From positions 21,851,904 through 21,915,903 of the forward strand of contig NC_058163.1 of the NCBI RefSeq assembly GCF_020080835.1: a stretch of DNA of 64,000 bases. The letters run 5' to 3'. Under the pieces are notes generated by a model. The model was not told where the DNA came from, ran no database searches, and saw only the letters and a program-made list of their open reading frames with translations. Shown one piece after another: positions 19,401 through 29,600 of the stretch; position 1 is the first letter of the stretch; each line of letters opens with the position of its first letter. A program made the position numbers and the translations under genes. This stretch comes from Cotesia glomerata (Eukaryota; Arthropoda; Insecta; Hymenoptera; Braconidae).

Positions 19401-22295
19401 ATCTCTGGGTCTCGAGTCGCTCGAGTCCGAGCATGACCAGGCTGAGTATGACCATCACCCGGAGAATTACAACCAGGATTCAGAAAATTACAATTATATC
19501 GAGAGCATTAATTCTAATTTTAATTCTAATTATAATTGTTATTCCAACAAGAGGAAGGTCGTAAATTCGACGTTTAAAAAACAACACAAGTATGAAATTA
19601 CTCCGGTGTTTATCAAAAAGGAGATTGTTGACGATGAAATTGATGACAAGTCCAGGCTAAGAGATATCATGCACTTTAATATCTCGCAAACTGACAGTCT
19701 GGAGTCTAATGAGGCGCATGAAGAGTCTGCTAATGAGGCCTTTGATTCAGCTTTGTTGAAGAATTTAAAAACTTCTGACCATTTTGATAATGACAATGAT
19801 AATGGGAATTATATCATTAACGATGAGGATCAATTGCATGATGATCAATCTCAAGACCTGGACAATGATATTGATTATTCTCAGCTGATAATGAGTGCTT
19901 CTGATTTGCAGAAAAGAGTCAATGAGCTGGAAAGTGAAAAAGATAGTATTATTAAAAAGGTAATTTTTTTAGTTAATTATTATTTTTATTTATAAATTTG
20001 ATAGTTATATACAATTTCATTTTTTAATGATACTAAAGTTAGCGGAAAATTTTTTTAATTTTTATAACAAAATTACAATAATAAAAATTTCCACTAATAA
20101 TCTATATTATTAAGAGAATAAGCAAAATTTTGTGGTTAGTGTATTTATATGATAAAATGGGGTTTTATGGTTGAATTTAGTATCGTTGGAAAAGTCTTTA
20201 CCTGGAGTTGTGCCTTTTCATGGTTTCATATCATTCTCACCAATAGTCAATTTATGATGATAAGTATTTAGGCTGCACTCGAAAATTCTCTATCGCTAGA
20301 TACATAATTAAAAAATGACTTTGTATCTTGTGAACTATTGACATTTTTAAAGATATAAGCTCATCTCGGTATTACACTCATCGAGACCTTTCATTTAAGT
20401 ACCCACATCAATTTTTTATATATTTATATATATTATGTATATTTATGTATGAAAAATATATCAAAAATGCATGTGAGTACTCAAATGAAAGCTCTTGATG
20501 AGTGTAACATCAGGATGAGCTTATATCTTTAAAAATGTCAATAATTAAGAACTGATATTGCTATCTTGTCAACTATTGACATTTTTAAAGATATAAGCTC
20601 ATCCTGACATTACACTCATCGAGACCTTTCATTTGAATACCCACATCAATTTTTCATATATTTATATATATTATATATATGTATATATGAAAAATATATC
20701 AAAATACATGTGGGTACTCAAATGAAAGCTCTTGATGAGCGTAACATCGGGATGAGCTTACATCTTTAAAAACATCAATAATTAAGGAATTACCTTGTAT
20801 CTCGTGAACTATTGACATTTTTAAAGATATAAACTCATATCGGTATTACACTCATCGAGACCTTTCATTTGAGCACCCACATCAATTTTTTCATATATTT
20901 ATATATATTATATATATCTATATATGCAAAATATATCAAAATGCATGTGGGTACTCAAATGAAAGCTCTTGATAAGTGTAACATCGGGATGAGCTTATAT
21001 CTTAAAAATTATGGATAATAAAGCAATGACCTTGTATCTTGTGAACTATCGACATTTTTAGAGATATAAGCTCATCCCGACATTACATTCATCGAGACCT
21101 TTCATTTGAGTACCCGCATCAATTTTTTCATATATTTATATATATTATATATATGTATAATATATATAAATACATGAAAAGTTAATGTGGGTACTTAAAT
21201 GAAAGGTTTCGATGAGTGTATCATCGTGATGAGCTTATATCTTTAAAAACGTCTATAGTTGAGAAAATGCAGTACAATTTAACGAAAGTCATTATTTAAT
21301 AAAGCAAAATTTTATTTATTTCTAGTACAAGTCACGGCAGTCACATAGTGACTGCAAGGTTGCTTTTTTTTTTTTTATTTTCACATGTAAAAAAAAATTT
21401 TTTTATAGTAATTTTATGTCAACTTGAACATTATATTTTTTTTAACAAACAAATTATTAAAAAAAAATTCACTTGTTTAAATAAATGCAATTCTTTTTAA
21501 ATAATTTATTTGTTAAAATAAAAATTAAATTTAATTATCATTAATATTGATTAAAGTCTGTAAAATTAAATATTAAAAATATTATTTTATATTTTTCAGT
21601 ACCGACGATTAGAAATAAAAATGGAAACATTTCAAAACAACCTCCGAACATTTTTAAATGAGGACCAAATAAAGCTCCTACAGTCTCAATCTCCGTCAAT
21701 GAACACGACATCCTGGTCAGCAGAAACGCTGAAAAAGAGCGCTAAGATCCGTTGCATCGTCGGTCCACGAGCTTACGAGTACTTACGTTCACAAGAGCAC
21801 TACCCATTGCCGTCATTCCGAACTCTGTATCGTCACCGTGAAATTTCACGAATAAACGACTACACCGACGAAATGATCCAGGAGCACATGAACGCGACGA
21901 TAAATCGAGTCGCGATGGTTGCCGAGGAGTCCGAGGTTTCCGACGCCGACGAAGAAATCGACGGCGAAATGGAGTCGGAAATCCTGGATATCGCTCGCAT
22001 TAAACAAGAAATCGCTGCTCAAAGGCCCGAACCTGAAACAGAAATTGAACAAGAGGCGTTAGTTGAAAATAATTCCGAGCCCGAGCATATTGATTTCGAT
22101 GCGCTAGATCCCGAAATTGAGGAAGATGAAGAAGAACAGGAGCAAGAAGAAATCGATGAAATCGAATACGAGCCAAGTACAAGAAATATAGTTCAAGATA
22201 TCTTAATGAATATTGATGATGATATATTACTGCCATACGAAGATATTGCGGCCATCGATGAGGTTCGATACGTTCCGGAAAAAACATCCACGTGA
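16481..22295 (+). CDS. THAP zinc-finger protein with P-element-transposase-like C-terminal region
   Basis: Coding exons 16481-16654, 18832-19959 and 21600-22295, all phase 0 and GT-AG; 665 residues. Residues 1-86 form a THAP DNA-binding domain: C5 and C10, W35, then C57-x2-H60 across the exon 1/2 junction, and the closing motif TAIPTIF. Exon 2 encodes a long acidic, low-complexity linker and ends in a heptad-like helix (DLQKRVNELESEKDSIIKK) that continues into exon 3, so a coiled coil is likely. Residues about 472-514 (SWSAETLKKSAKIRC, GPRAYEYLRSQ, LPSFRTLYRHR) resemble the start of P-element/THAP9 transposases, but no catalytic RNase-H part follows; the tail is very acidic. It is probably a nuclear DNA-binding factor of transposase origin. 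An AATAAA lies about 20 bp after the stop. The exact ortholog was not recognised. Confidence 0.85.
17030..17770. repeat. Four tandem AT-rich units in THAP intron 1
   Basis: Successive units of about 150-180 bp repeat the order TTGATAAAAATTAATTTAGC, AGATATTTGATCATTTTTG, ATAAATTATGACAAAAAAAA, AAATTGACATTT and AAATAATTAAACTT. They diverge by indels. They look like a locally amplified version of the dispersed TTAGCAGATATTT repeat. Confidence 0.55.
18193..18778. mobile_element. hAT-like MITE in THAP intron 1, 586 bp
   Basis: The ends TAGGGTGCGTC and GACGCACCCTA-type (right end ACGCACCCTA) are extended by imperfect pairing to about 70 bp. They are flanked by a perfect 8-bp duplication ATATATAA (18185-18192 and 18779-18786). 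TAGGG-type ends with 8-bp duplications are typical of hAT elements. Two overlapping opposite-strand open frames come from the internal hairpin and are not credible proteins. Confidence 0.85.
20101..21364 (+). mobile_element. Non-autonomous Helitron D copy 2 (THAP intron 2)
   Basis: It starts TCTATATTATTAAGAGAATA after a host A, like copy 1. It ends with the hairpin GCAGTCACATAGTGACTGC and AAGGTTGCTTTT, so the CTAG tip is lost. It contains four hairpin units of about 235 bp (beginning near 20346, 20585, 20822 and 21061), against about three in copy 1. It has no coding capacity. Confidence 0.7.
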
Positions 22296-22825
22296 AGACT
22301 GTTTTTTCAAATGAAAATAAAATTTAAAATTAAAGTAGTTGTAAATATAAGTTACTACTAGGTATATTAGTTACTAAGTTAAAAGGTTGAATGTATTTTA
22401 TATAATAGTTGTGTAAATTAACTAGTGCTATTTTTTTATTTGTAATTTCTAAAAAATTGCCGGGGATTTAATTCATTTTAAGTACCATAATTATATTATT
22501 AATAAATAAAATTATTTGATAATAAAATTATTGTTATTATTTGGTACGGATATTAATAATAATTGCATGACACTTAAATGAAGAAACAATGAAAATTTTT
22601 TTATGATTTTATGGCATCAAATAATTATAAAAAAAAAATTTTATATCTGAAAATAAAAAAAAAAGTTATTAGAGGAAATTTTTTTGTAATTAATTTGTTA
22701 TAAAATTAAAAAAAAATTGACAATTTCCAGCTTCAGTATCATAAAAAAAAATCTAAAAATGATCATATATCTCTTAATTTAATTATATCGATAATTTAAA
22801 TGAAGAAAAAATTTTAGTTATTAAT
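22296..22825. other. THAP gene 3' flank
   Basis: AT-rich 3'UTR and spacer with several AATAAA hexamers. No coding sequence was seen. Confidence 0.5.
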
Positions 22826-23643
22826 TTAAGGGGGATATCAGCTGAGAAGGTCGAAAAAATAGGTGATTTTCGGGAATTTTTTTGACTGGGATAATAAAGA
22901 AATTTGGGGATCAGGTTTTTTTTTTTATAAAGTATATATTAAAGATTATTCTCCTAAATTTTTATTAGAAAATATCGTGTTGTTATAAAGTTATTAGCAT
23001 TTTTTTGGAACACCAAAAAAATTTCTCCCACCACGGTGTGATCTCTAACTCAAAAACGGATTCTCTAAAGCAAAAAAATCAAACTGCGCTGTAATCTGTA
23101 TGCATGTGGTTATCGTTGCAAGTAGGGGATTTTGAAAATTTGGATTACAAAAAAATGGCGACATATTAAAAAATTTTTCGTTTTTTTTTTCTAATTTTTT
23201 TGAATTTAAACAGCCTTAGAAAATCTTAAAAATCAAAATTTTGAAAATCCCCTACGTGCAACGATAGCTACTGAATAGACGAATATGGAAAAAAAAGTTG
23301 CAAATTGGTTCATATTTATGCAAATTACAGATCCCACCAGTTTAAATAAAGTAGTGTCGAGAAAAACGCGTTTTCGTCGGAGCGCCGCGCATTCAATGTT
23401 CATTTGACAAGCTGTCCCTGATTAAAAAAAAGTATTCAAAACAATTGCCAATGTTAATTCTCCATAAGAGGAGGGATTGAAAAGTATTCAAAATATTTAG
23501 AAGTATTGAAAAAAATTCAAATTTCGTTATTTTCAATACTTTTTAATTCGTTTTTTTAATCAGGGGTCACAAAAATGACTATAACTCAAAAAATATTCGG
23601 AATTTTCATATAAAACTCTAGATACAGAGGCTATCCCCCTTAA
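22826..23643. mobile_element. TTAA-flanked element M with GGGGGATA ends
   Basis: A TTAA (22826-22829) is followed by GGGGGATATCAGCTGAG. The other end reads GAGGCTATCCCCC then TTAA (23640-23643). The terminal repeat is about 10 bp. Element F in OR1 (31486-36061) has the same architecture: TTAA plus a G5 tip. There is no transposase frame. Confidence 0.65.
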
Positions 23644-24077
23644 AATATAATAGAAGAAAAATTTTTTAGAATTTTATTGCAATGAAATTATAATAAAAAA
23701 AATGTGTGTGTGTACCAGAGTACACAGGTAAGAAGTGAAACTTTTTTATGGCGTATCATTTTTCTACTATTTATAATTTCACAGAAATTGGGTAGATAAG
23801 GCTTGAGAAAAAAAATTTTTTCCCTATTAAATTAAAACTATTTTAGTATTATAGACATGCATACAAATAATATGAGTAATTTATTTTATCATTGCTCTTA
23901 TTATAATTATTATATTTCATCAATTATGATTGCATCATTATTACCATGATTATAATTATTTAGACTCTGCCATTATTTATTTTAAAAATTAGTTAATCAG
24001 TTTACAAAAATGATATAACAAACTTTAATGTTCATATTTCATATCATAACTTAGTAAAAATAATTCAAAGCAGATAT
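23644..24077. other. AT-rich spacer
   Basis: A short (GT) run near 23705 and otherwise AT-rich sequence. No gene or clear element. Confidence 0.5.
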
Positions 24078-24450
24078 TGCACGCCTCATAGCGCAAAGCG
24101 CGTGAGGTTGTGCTTTATACTCGACTCGTCAAGGTCAAGCAATTTTGTGATCTTTAAATGCCTCTATCACAACCATATTACACTTATACAATGATATAAG
24201 TAGATGTACACCGAAAAAACATTTAAATTAAACCATCTTTCACTTTCTAAAATCATTTCATGTTGCTATTTTGAAAAAAAAAACGTTTTGAAAAAAATTT
24301 TACGTGGACGTCCGGATGTCACTCCATTTTGGATGTACCAACGATTACTCTCGAACAAATTGATATTTCAAGACCGGACCTTTTTTATTAGTTTCAGAAT
24401 TCGATGAACTGGGCCCGCATTTCATATCAGTGGCCTAGTTTACGTATTTT

Positions 24451-24597
24451 AAACTTCCCGCTACGAAAATCGAAGATTTTCAAAAATCGGGAAGTTATTG
24501 TTTTCACCCCGTTTTGCAAAAACCGAGTTTTCATCAGATCTCGACGTTTGAAGGTCACAGGAAGCTTCCCTGACTATCCCCGCGAGGTTGTCACGGC

Positions 24598-24676
<79 letters not shown>

Positions 24677-25370
24677 TATGTGAACCGCTTATAACTTTTG
24701 AACGGCTTGACCGATTTCATCGCGGTTGGTGCCATTCGAAAGGGCTTGACCAAACTTAGACTTTGAAAACTATTTGGACCGATTCAGATCAATACATTTT
24801 GAGAAATCTTCAAAAACTGAAAAAAAAAATTTTTTTCAAATGTGGTTTTTTTGGAATAACTTTTAAACGGCTTGATGGTTCAATTCCAAAAACTAATCAG
24901 CTCTTAACCTCAAAAAACCACGTCGATCGCCACCAGTCCGGTCAAAATCGGTTGATTCGTTCGAGATATATCGTGAACGAAAGAAAAACGAAAAAAATGT
25001 TTTTTCGGAATAACTCCGAAATTTCTAGCGCGATCAATTCAAAATTTAAGATTCTTTGTGAGGCTTGAAAAACTGCGTCGAATGCTGCCAACCGCGTGAA
25101 AATCGGTTTATTCATTCAAAAGTTATTGCGGTTTAAAAATTCAAAAAATAGTGTCATCAAATCCCTATCAGACTTTTGAGCTCGAAGAGCTCAAAAGCAT
25201 AGGAAAGCAATCTCTTTGAGCTTGGAGAGCTCAAAATAACCCATAAATTGTATATTTTGAGCTCGAAGAGCTCAAAAACGTCATTGGTGCAATTTTAAGC
25301 GCCTAAGTATGGAATTAGCGGGAAGTTGCAGGGATGGCCTTCAGGGTCAACCGTTTTCCTAATTTTTTTT
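24451..25370 (+). mobile_element. Element B copy 1 (ends ACTTCCCGCT / AGCGGGAAGT)
   Basis: Bounded by AACTTCCCGCTACGAAAATC and, near the other side, TAGCGGGAAGTTGCAGGGAT, followed by GGCCTTCAGGGTCAACCGTT. Interior modules each contain a CGATTTCATCGCGGTTGGTG- or CGCGTGAAAATCGG-type block, plus AGCTCGAAGAGCTC palindromes. A (GT)n run fills 24600-24672. Other copies: 28611-29444 and 51396-53133. Superfamily not recognised. Confidence 0.7.
24600..24672. repeat. (GT)n microsatellite inside element B
   Basis: About 36 TG units with no interruptions. The corresponding position in copy 3 has a (CATA)n run (about 52940-52986), so this site in the element is prone to microsatellite growth. Confidence 0.95.
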
Positions 25371-25667
25371 TAAATTGAATTTTTATTAAAGTTCACTACG
25401 ATACAACCGTACAACGCCAAACGAACTTTTCTGATTTTTTACGTGAAAACTATGAAGCTAGATCACCACTTGATCAAGCTAGAGTTTTTTAGACTGCGTG
25501 CGCATATGACAAGAAAAAAGGACGCTGATATTTAAAAAAAATAAAAAATACTCTGTAAGAAATTACTTAATAATAATTTTTTTTTTTTTTAATCAATTAC
25601 ACAATTAATTTTTTTCTTAAAAAATGAATGAGCGTTATGAGGCGTGCACTTTTGGATTTTCCAAACT

Positions 25668-26516
25668 TTTCAATAATTTACTCAATTACACAAGTTATGA
25701 GAAAATAATTGGAATTGTCTATTTAAAGTAATACAATTATATGCAATGATTTTATAGAATTCAGAATGAGTAAATAAATCATTAAAAACGAATAATTAAA
25801 AACGAAGTACGTATAAATCTTTGTATTTTCTAATTGTGTTTTGTTTTATTTTTAAATTACTATTTAATTTGTTCTTTTAATTGTTTTTAGAATTAATAAT
25901 GTTTACTAGATTTATTCTTTACGTCGCTATAATCGTGACGATTTTTTTTTACATTAACGTAAAGAGCAATATTGCTATAGAATTTCTTTCATACGTAGAT
26001 AAAGAAGTTTCACTTAACAAAAAAAATTTAATAAAAAATTCCACATGTGAAAATTAAAAAAAAAATATTAATAAGAACTTTTTTTAATAAAATTGTTTTG
26101 TTATAAAAATAAAAAAAATTGGCAGTTGTTACCTTCTTCAGTATCATACAATCATAATAATAGCTCATAATTTAAACAAGGAACAAAATTCCAACCAGAG
26201 TAACTAATTTAGCAGCACAAATAAATTTAGTTGTTTGAAAAATGAATCAATGGATGACGGACGAGTTTATGGTAGCTTGATAGACCTAAAAAAAAGTAAG
26301 TAAACTATGAGAACTTATAAAGTTGAGTTGTCTGAGTACGCACACAAACTGTCTTTAGTTTCTTCTAGTACTGAAGAAAACTTTGAATTTAAAAATATAA
26401 AAACCTGCGTAAAAGTTATTAGTTCGTAGAACTTTAAAGATAATTGCTTTAAAAAGTAAAAGTTTTATGAAAATTGAAGATAATTGTTCTGCAGTTGAAG
26501 TAGTGGATGGTATAGC
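25668..26516. other. Spacer upstream of OR1
   Basis: AT-rich. No coding sequence was seen. A weak TTAGC-type repeat unit lies near 26000-26220. Confidence 0.45.
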
Positions 26517-26611
26517 TGACATATACCCTGTCCTATAGATAAAAACTTTACTTCGGAGACGGACGGGAGCATTTTTCGCCATTTAAATCTGAAATTTAAA
26601 ACAGAGAAGAC
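26517..26611 (+). promoter_or_regulatory. Conserved proximal promoter/5'UTR of OR1
   Basis: The block TATACCCTGTCCTATAGATA, then AACTTTACTTCGGAGACGG, precedes the start codon by 40-95 bp. It is strongly kept upstream of OR2 (38712-38804) and OR3 (42127-42219), and a TACACCCT...CTACCTCGGAG version lies before OR4 and OR5. Conservation among paralogs is seen; promoter activity is inferred. Confidence 0.55.
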
Positions 26612-29600
26612 ATGGAAAGTGTAAGTGAGGCGATAGTTGGATTTGATTTAAAAGTAACAGTTGATAAATGTTTCGCAGGATCGGAAAAGGTTGCAAGAGG
26701 GGTTCAAAGTATTTACGTGGACTAAGACAATAACCAGGTTGATAGGTCTGTGGCCGCTAACTCCAAATTACTATTTATTTGCCGTGTGTATAACTTATTT
26801 AACTGTTATGATGGCCTTACAATTTGCATACCTTTACAAGTCTCTTAAAGATGTTGACAAATTTATTGATATTATGACGGAAAATATGGCATTTTTTTAT
26901 ATTTACATGTCTGTGGTGATGCTGAGAGTGAATAATAGACAGCTTGGCAGGGTAATTGCTCAAGCAGTCTTAGATTACAACATAAGTGTCTTCAGAGATT
27001 CTGATGAAGTTGATGTGTTTATGCAGTTTATCAATAGAGCTAGATTTTTGATAAAAGGATTAATTATTTACTATGCAGTGGGTGAAATCTTTTGGTACTT
27101 ACCAATAATGACTTTATGTAAGTACATTCGTGATACTTAACTCAGCTGACATACCTTACAATTTTTTTTAATTTTTTAAATGACCTTTAAATTGACAGAT
27201 AGAAATTTTTTTAGAATTTTATAACTATGGTACACGGAGAGAAAAATATGGAAATCATTCCTATAATTTTAATGAAATGTTTTCCTATACCATTTTAGGA
27301 GCGATTACTTAAATTATGGGAATTATACCCATAATTTTTGGGAAATGTTACTATAATTATGGGAATGGTTCCTATAATTATAGGAACGATACCTATAATT
27401 ATAGGAACGATACCTATAATTATAACTGTAATGTCGGCATGATTCCTATAATATATAGGAATAGTTCCTATAATATTTAGGAATAGTTTCTATAATATTA
27501 TAGGAACCATTCTTATAATATTATAGGAATAGTTACTATAATATTATTGGAACCATTCCTATAATATTATAAGAACTATTACTATAATATTATAGGAACT
27601 ATTACTATAATATTATGGGAACCATTCCTGTAATATTATAGGAACCATTACTATAATATTATCGGAACCATTCCTATAATATTATGGGAACCATTTCCAT
27701 AATATTATAGTGATGGTGCCTAATAATATTGAGATATTTATCATTAAAACTCAAGTTATTTGTGACTTCGATGACCACTTTGAAGCATTTGAAATTATTA
27801 GTAATTTCGATAATTTTACTTGCTTCCCAATAACATCATTTGAAATATGTAAAATAAGTAATATTGTTCATATAATAATAAAAGTTACATACTCAAAAGG
27901 TGGATTTGATAAATATTCAACGTATGTATTGGAAATAAATAATTTGTTTCAAAAATAAAATGAAATTGTAAAAATAAACAATGATTTCCATATCTGCTTT
28001 GCTTCTCCAATTGTATAGTGAGAAAATATCCCTTTTATTAAAGAAACTTTAGAATTGCTACAATATTTTTCAATATTGTCTAACACGATAATAACTGAGT
28101 TGGAATAAATAATTTAAGATTAAGTAAATACGTGAATAAAAATTATGAAAAAGAAATTTTCGCACTCTAGTGAAAGATCAATTTTTATTTACAAAAAAAA
28201 TTTTATTAGCAAAAAAATATATAATAATTACTTTATATTTTTGATGTGATTACTCCATTATTATGAACATAAACATTTTTCTATTATTATATGCGTCATT
28301 CCCATAATATCATAGGAACTATTCCTATAATATTATAGGAACCATTCCTATAATATTATAGGAACCATTCTTATGTCATTATAGGAACCATTCTTTTAAT
28401 TATATAGGGACCATTCCTATAATATTATAGGAATCATTCCCATAATATATTGAAGTTATTCCATTATTGTATAGGAATGTTTCCAATAAATTATGGGTAT
28501 GGTTCCCATAATGAGCATAGGATTGATACCTATAATGATCATTTTATTATAGGAACCATTCCCATAATTTTTGGAAAGATTCCTACAAATTTCTCTCCGT
28601 GTATTATTATTAAAAAAAAAATTAGGACGACGGTTGACCCTGAAGGCCATCCCTGCACCTTCCCGCTCATTTTTTAGTTAAACGCTCATAATTAAACATT
28701 ACGTTTTTGAGCTCTTCGAGCTCAAAAATATGATTTTTGTGTCATTTTGAGCTCTTCGAGCTCAAAACTTTAATAGCAGTTTAATAAGACACAATTTTTT
28801 GAATTTTCAAACGGCAATAACTTTTGAATGAATAAATCAATTTCCACGCGGTTGGCGGCATTCGACGCAGTTTTTAAATCTTTATGAATAATCTTTAAGT
28901 TTTAATCGATCGAGCCAGGAATTTCGAAGTAATTCCGAAAAAAACACTTTTTTCGGTTTTCTTTCGACAACGATAACTCACGAACGAATCAACCGATTTT
29001 CACCGGGCTTGCGGTGATGTGGTTTTTTTATCTTAAGAGCTGATTAGATTTTGGAATTGATCGGTAAAGCCATTTAAAAGTAATTCCAAAAAAACCACAT
29101 TTCAAAAAATTTTGTTTGTAGTTTTTTTGAGATTTCTCAAAGTCGACTGGTTCAAATCGGTCCAAATGGTATTCAAAATCTAAGTTTGGTCAATCCCTTT
29201 CAAATGGCGTTAACTGCGATGAAATCGGTGAAGCCGTTCAAAAGTTATAAGAGGGTCACATACATGCACACATACATGCAGACATACGGACATCATCGCG
29301 AAAACATTCAGGGAAGCTTCCTAGGACCTCAAAACGCCAAGATCTGATGAAAAATCGATTTTTGAAAAACGGGGTAAAACCAATAACTTCCCGATTTTTG
29401 AAAATTTTCAATTTTCTTAGCGGGAAGTTAAAAAAAAAAAAAAAACAGAACATGTAGCAATTAAAAAAAGTTATTAGTAAATATTTTTAGAAAAGTTTTT
29501 CTTATTAAAATTGATATGCTGAAGTTAGCTGACCTATGATGATTTTTATGATACTGAAATTGAGAGACGTCTGTTAATTTTTAGAATTTTTCTAACAAAT

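Larger units (their letters stand above)
24078..25667. mobile_element. Element A copy 2, split by element B
   Basis: Opposite orientation to the copy at 8351-9012. It opens TGCACGCCTCATAGCGC and closes GCGTTATGAGGCGTGCA followed by CTTTTGGATTTTCCAAA. The interior matches copy 1 on both sides of the insertion at 24451-25370. The uninterrupted copy 1 (TACGTATTTTTTTTTAAATT, complement strand) shows the empty site. Confidence 0.8.

Noticed and set aside
18994..19458. 154-codon minus-strand frame and overlapping plus frames
   Set aside because: Shadows of THAP exon 2; composition follows the acidic repeats of the real frame.
27440..27700. CRISPR-like array of regularly spaced repeats
   Set aside because: Eukaryotic context; units are palindromic words without unique spacers, bounded by transposon ends.
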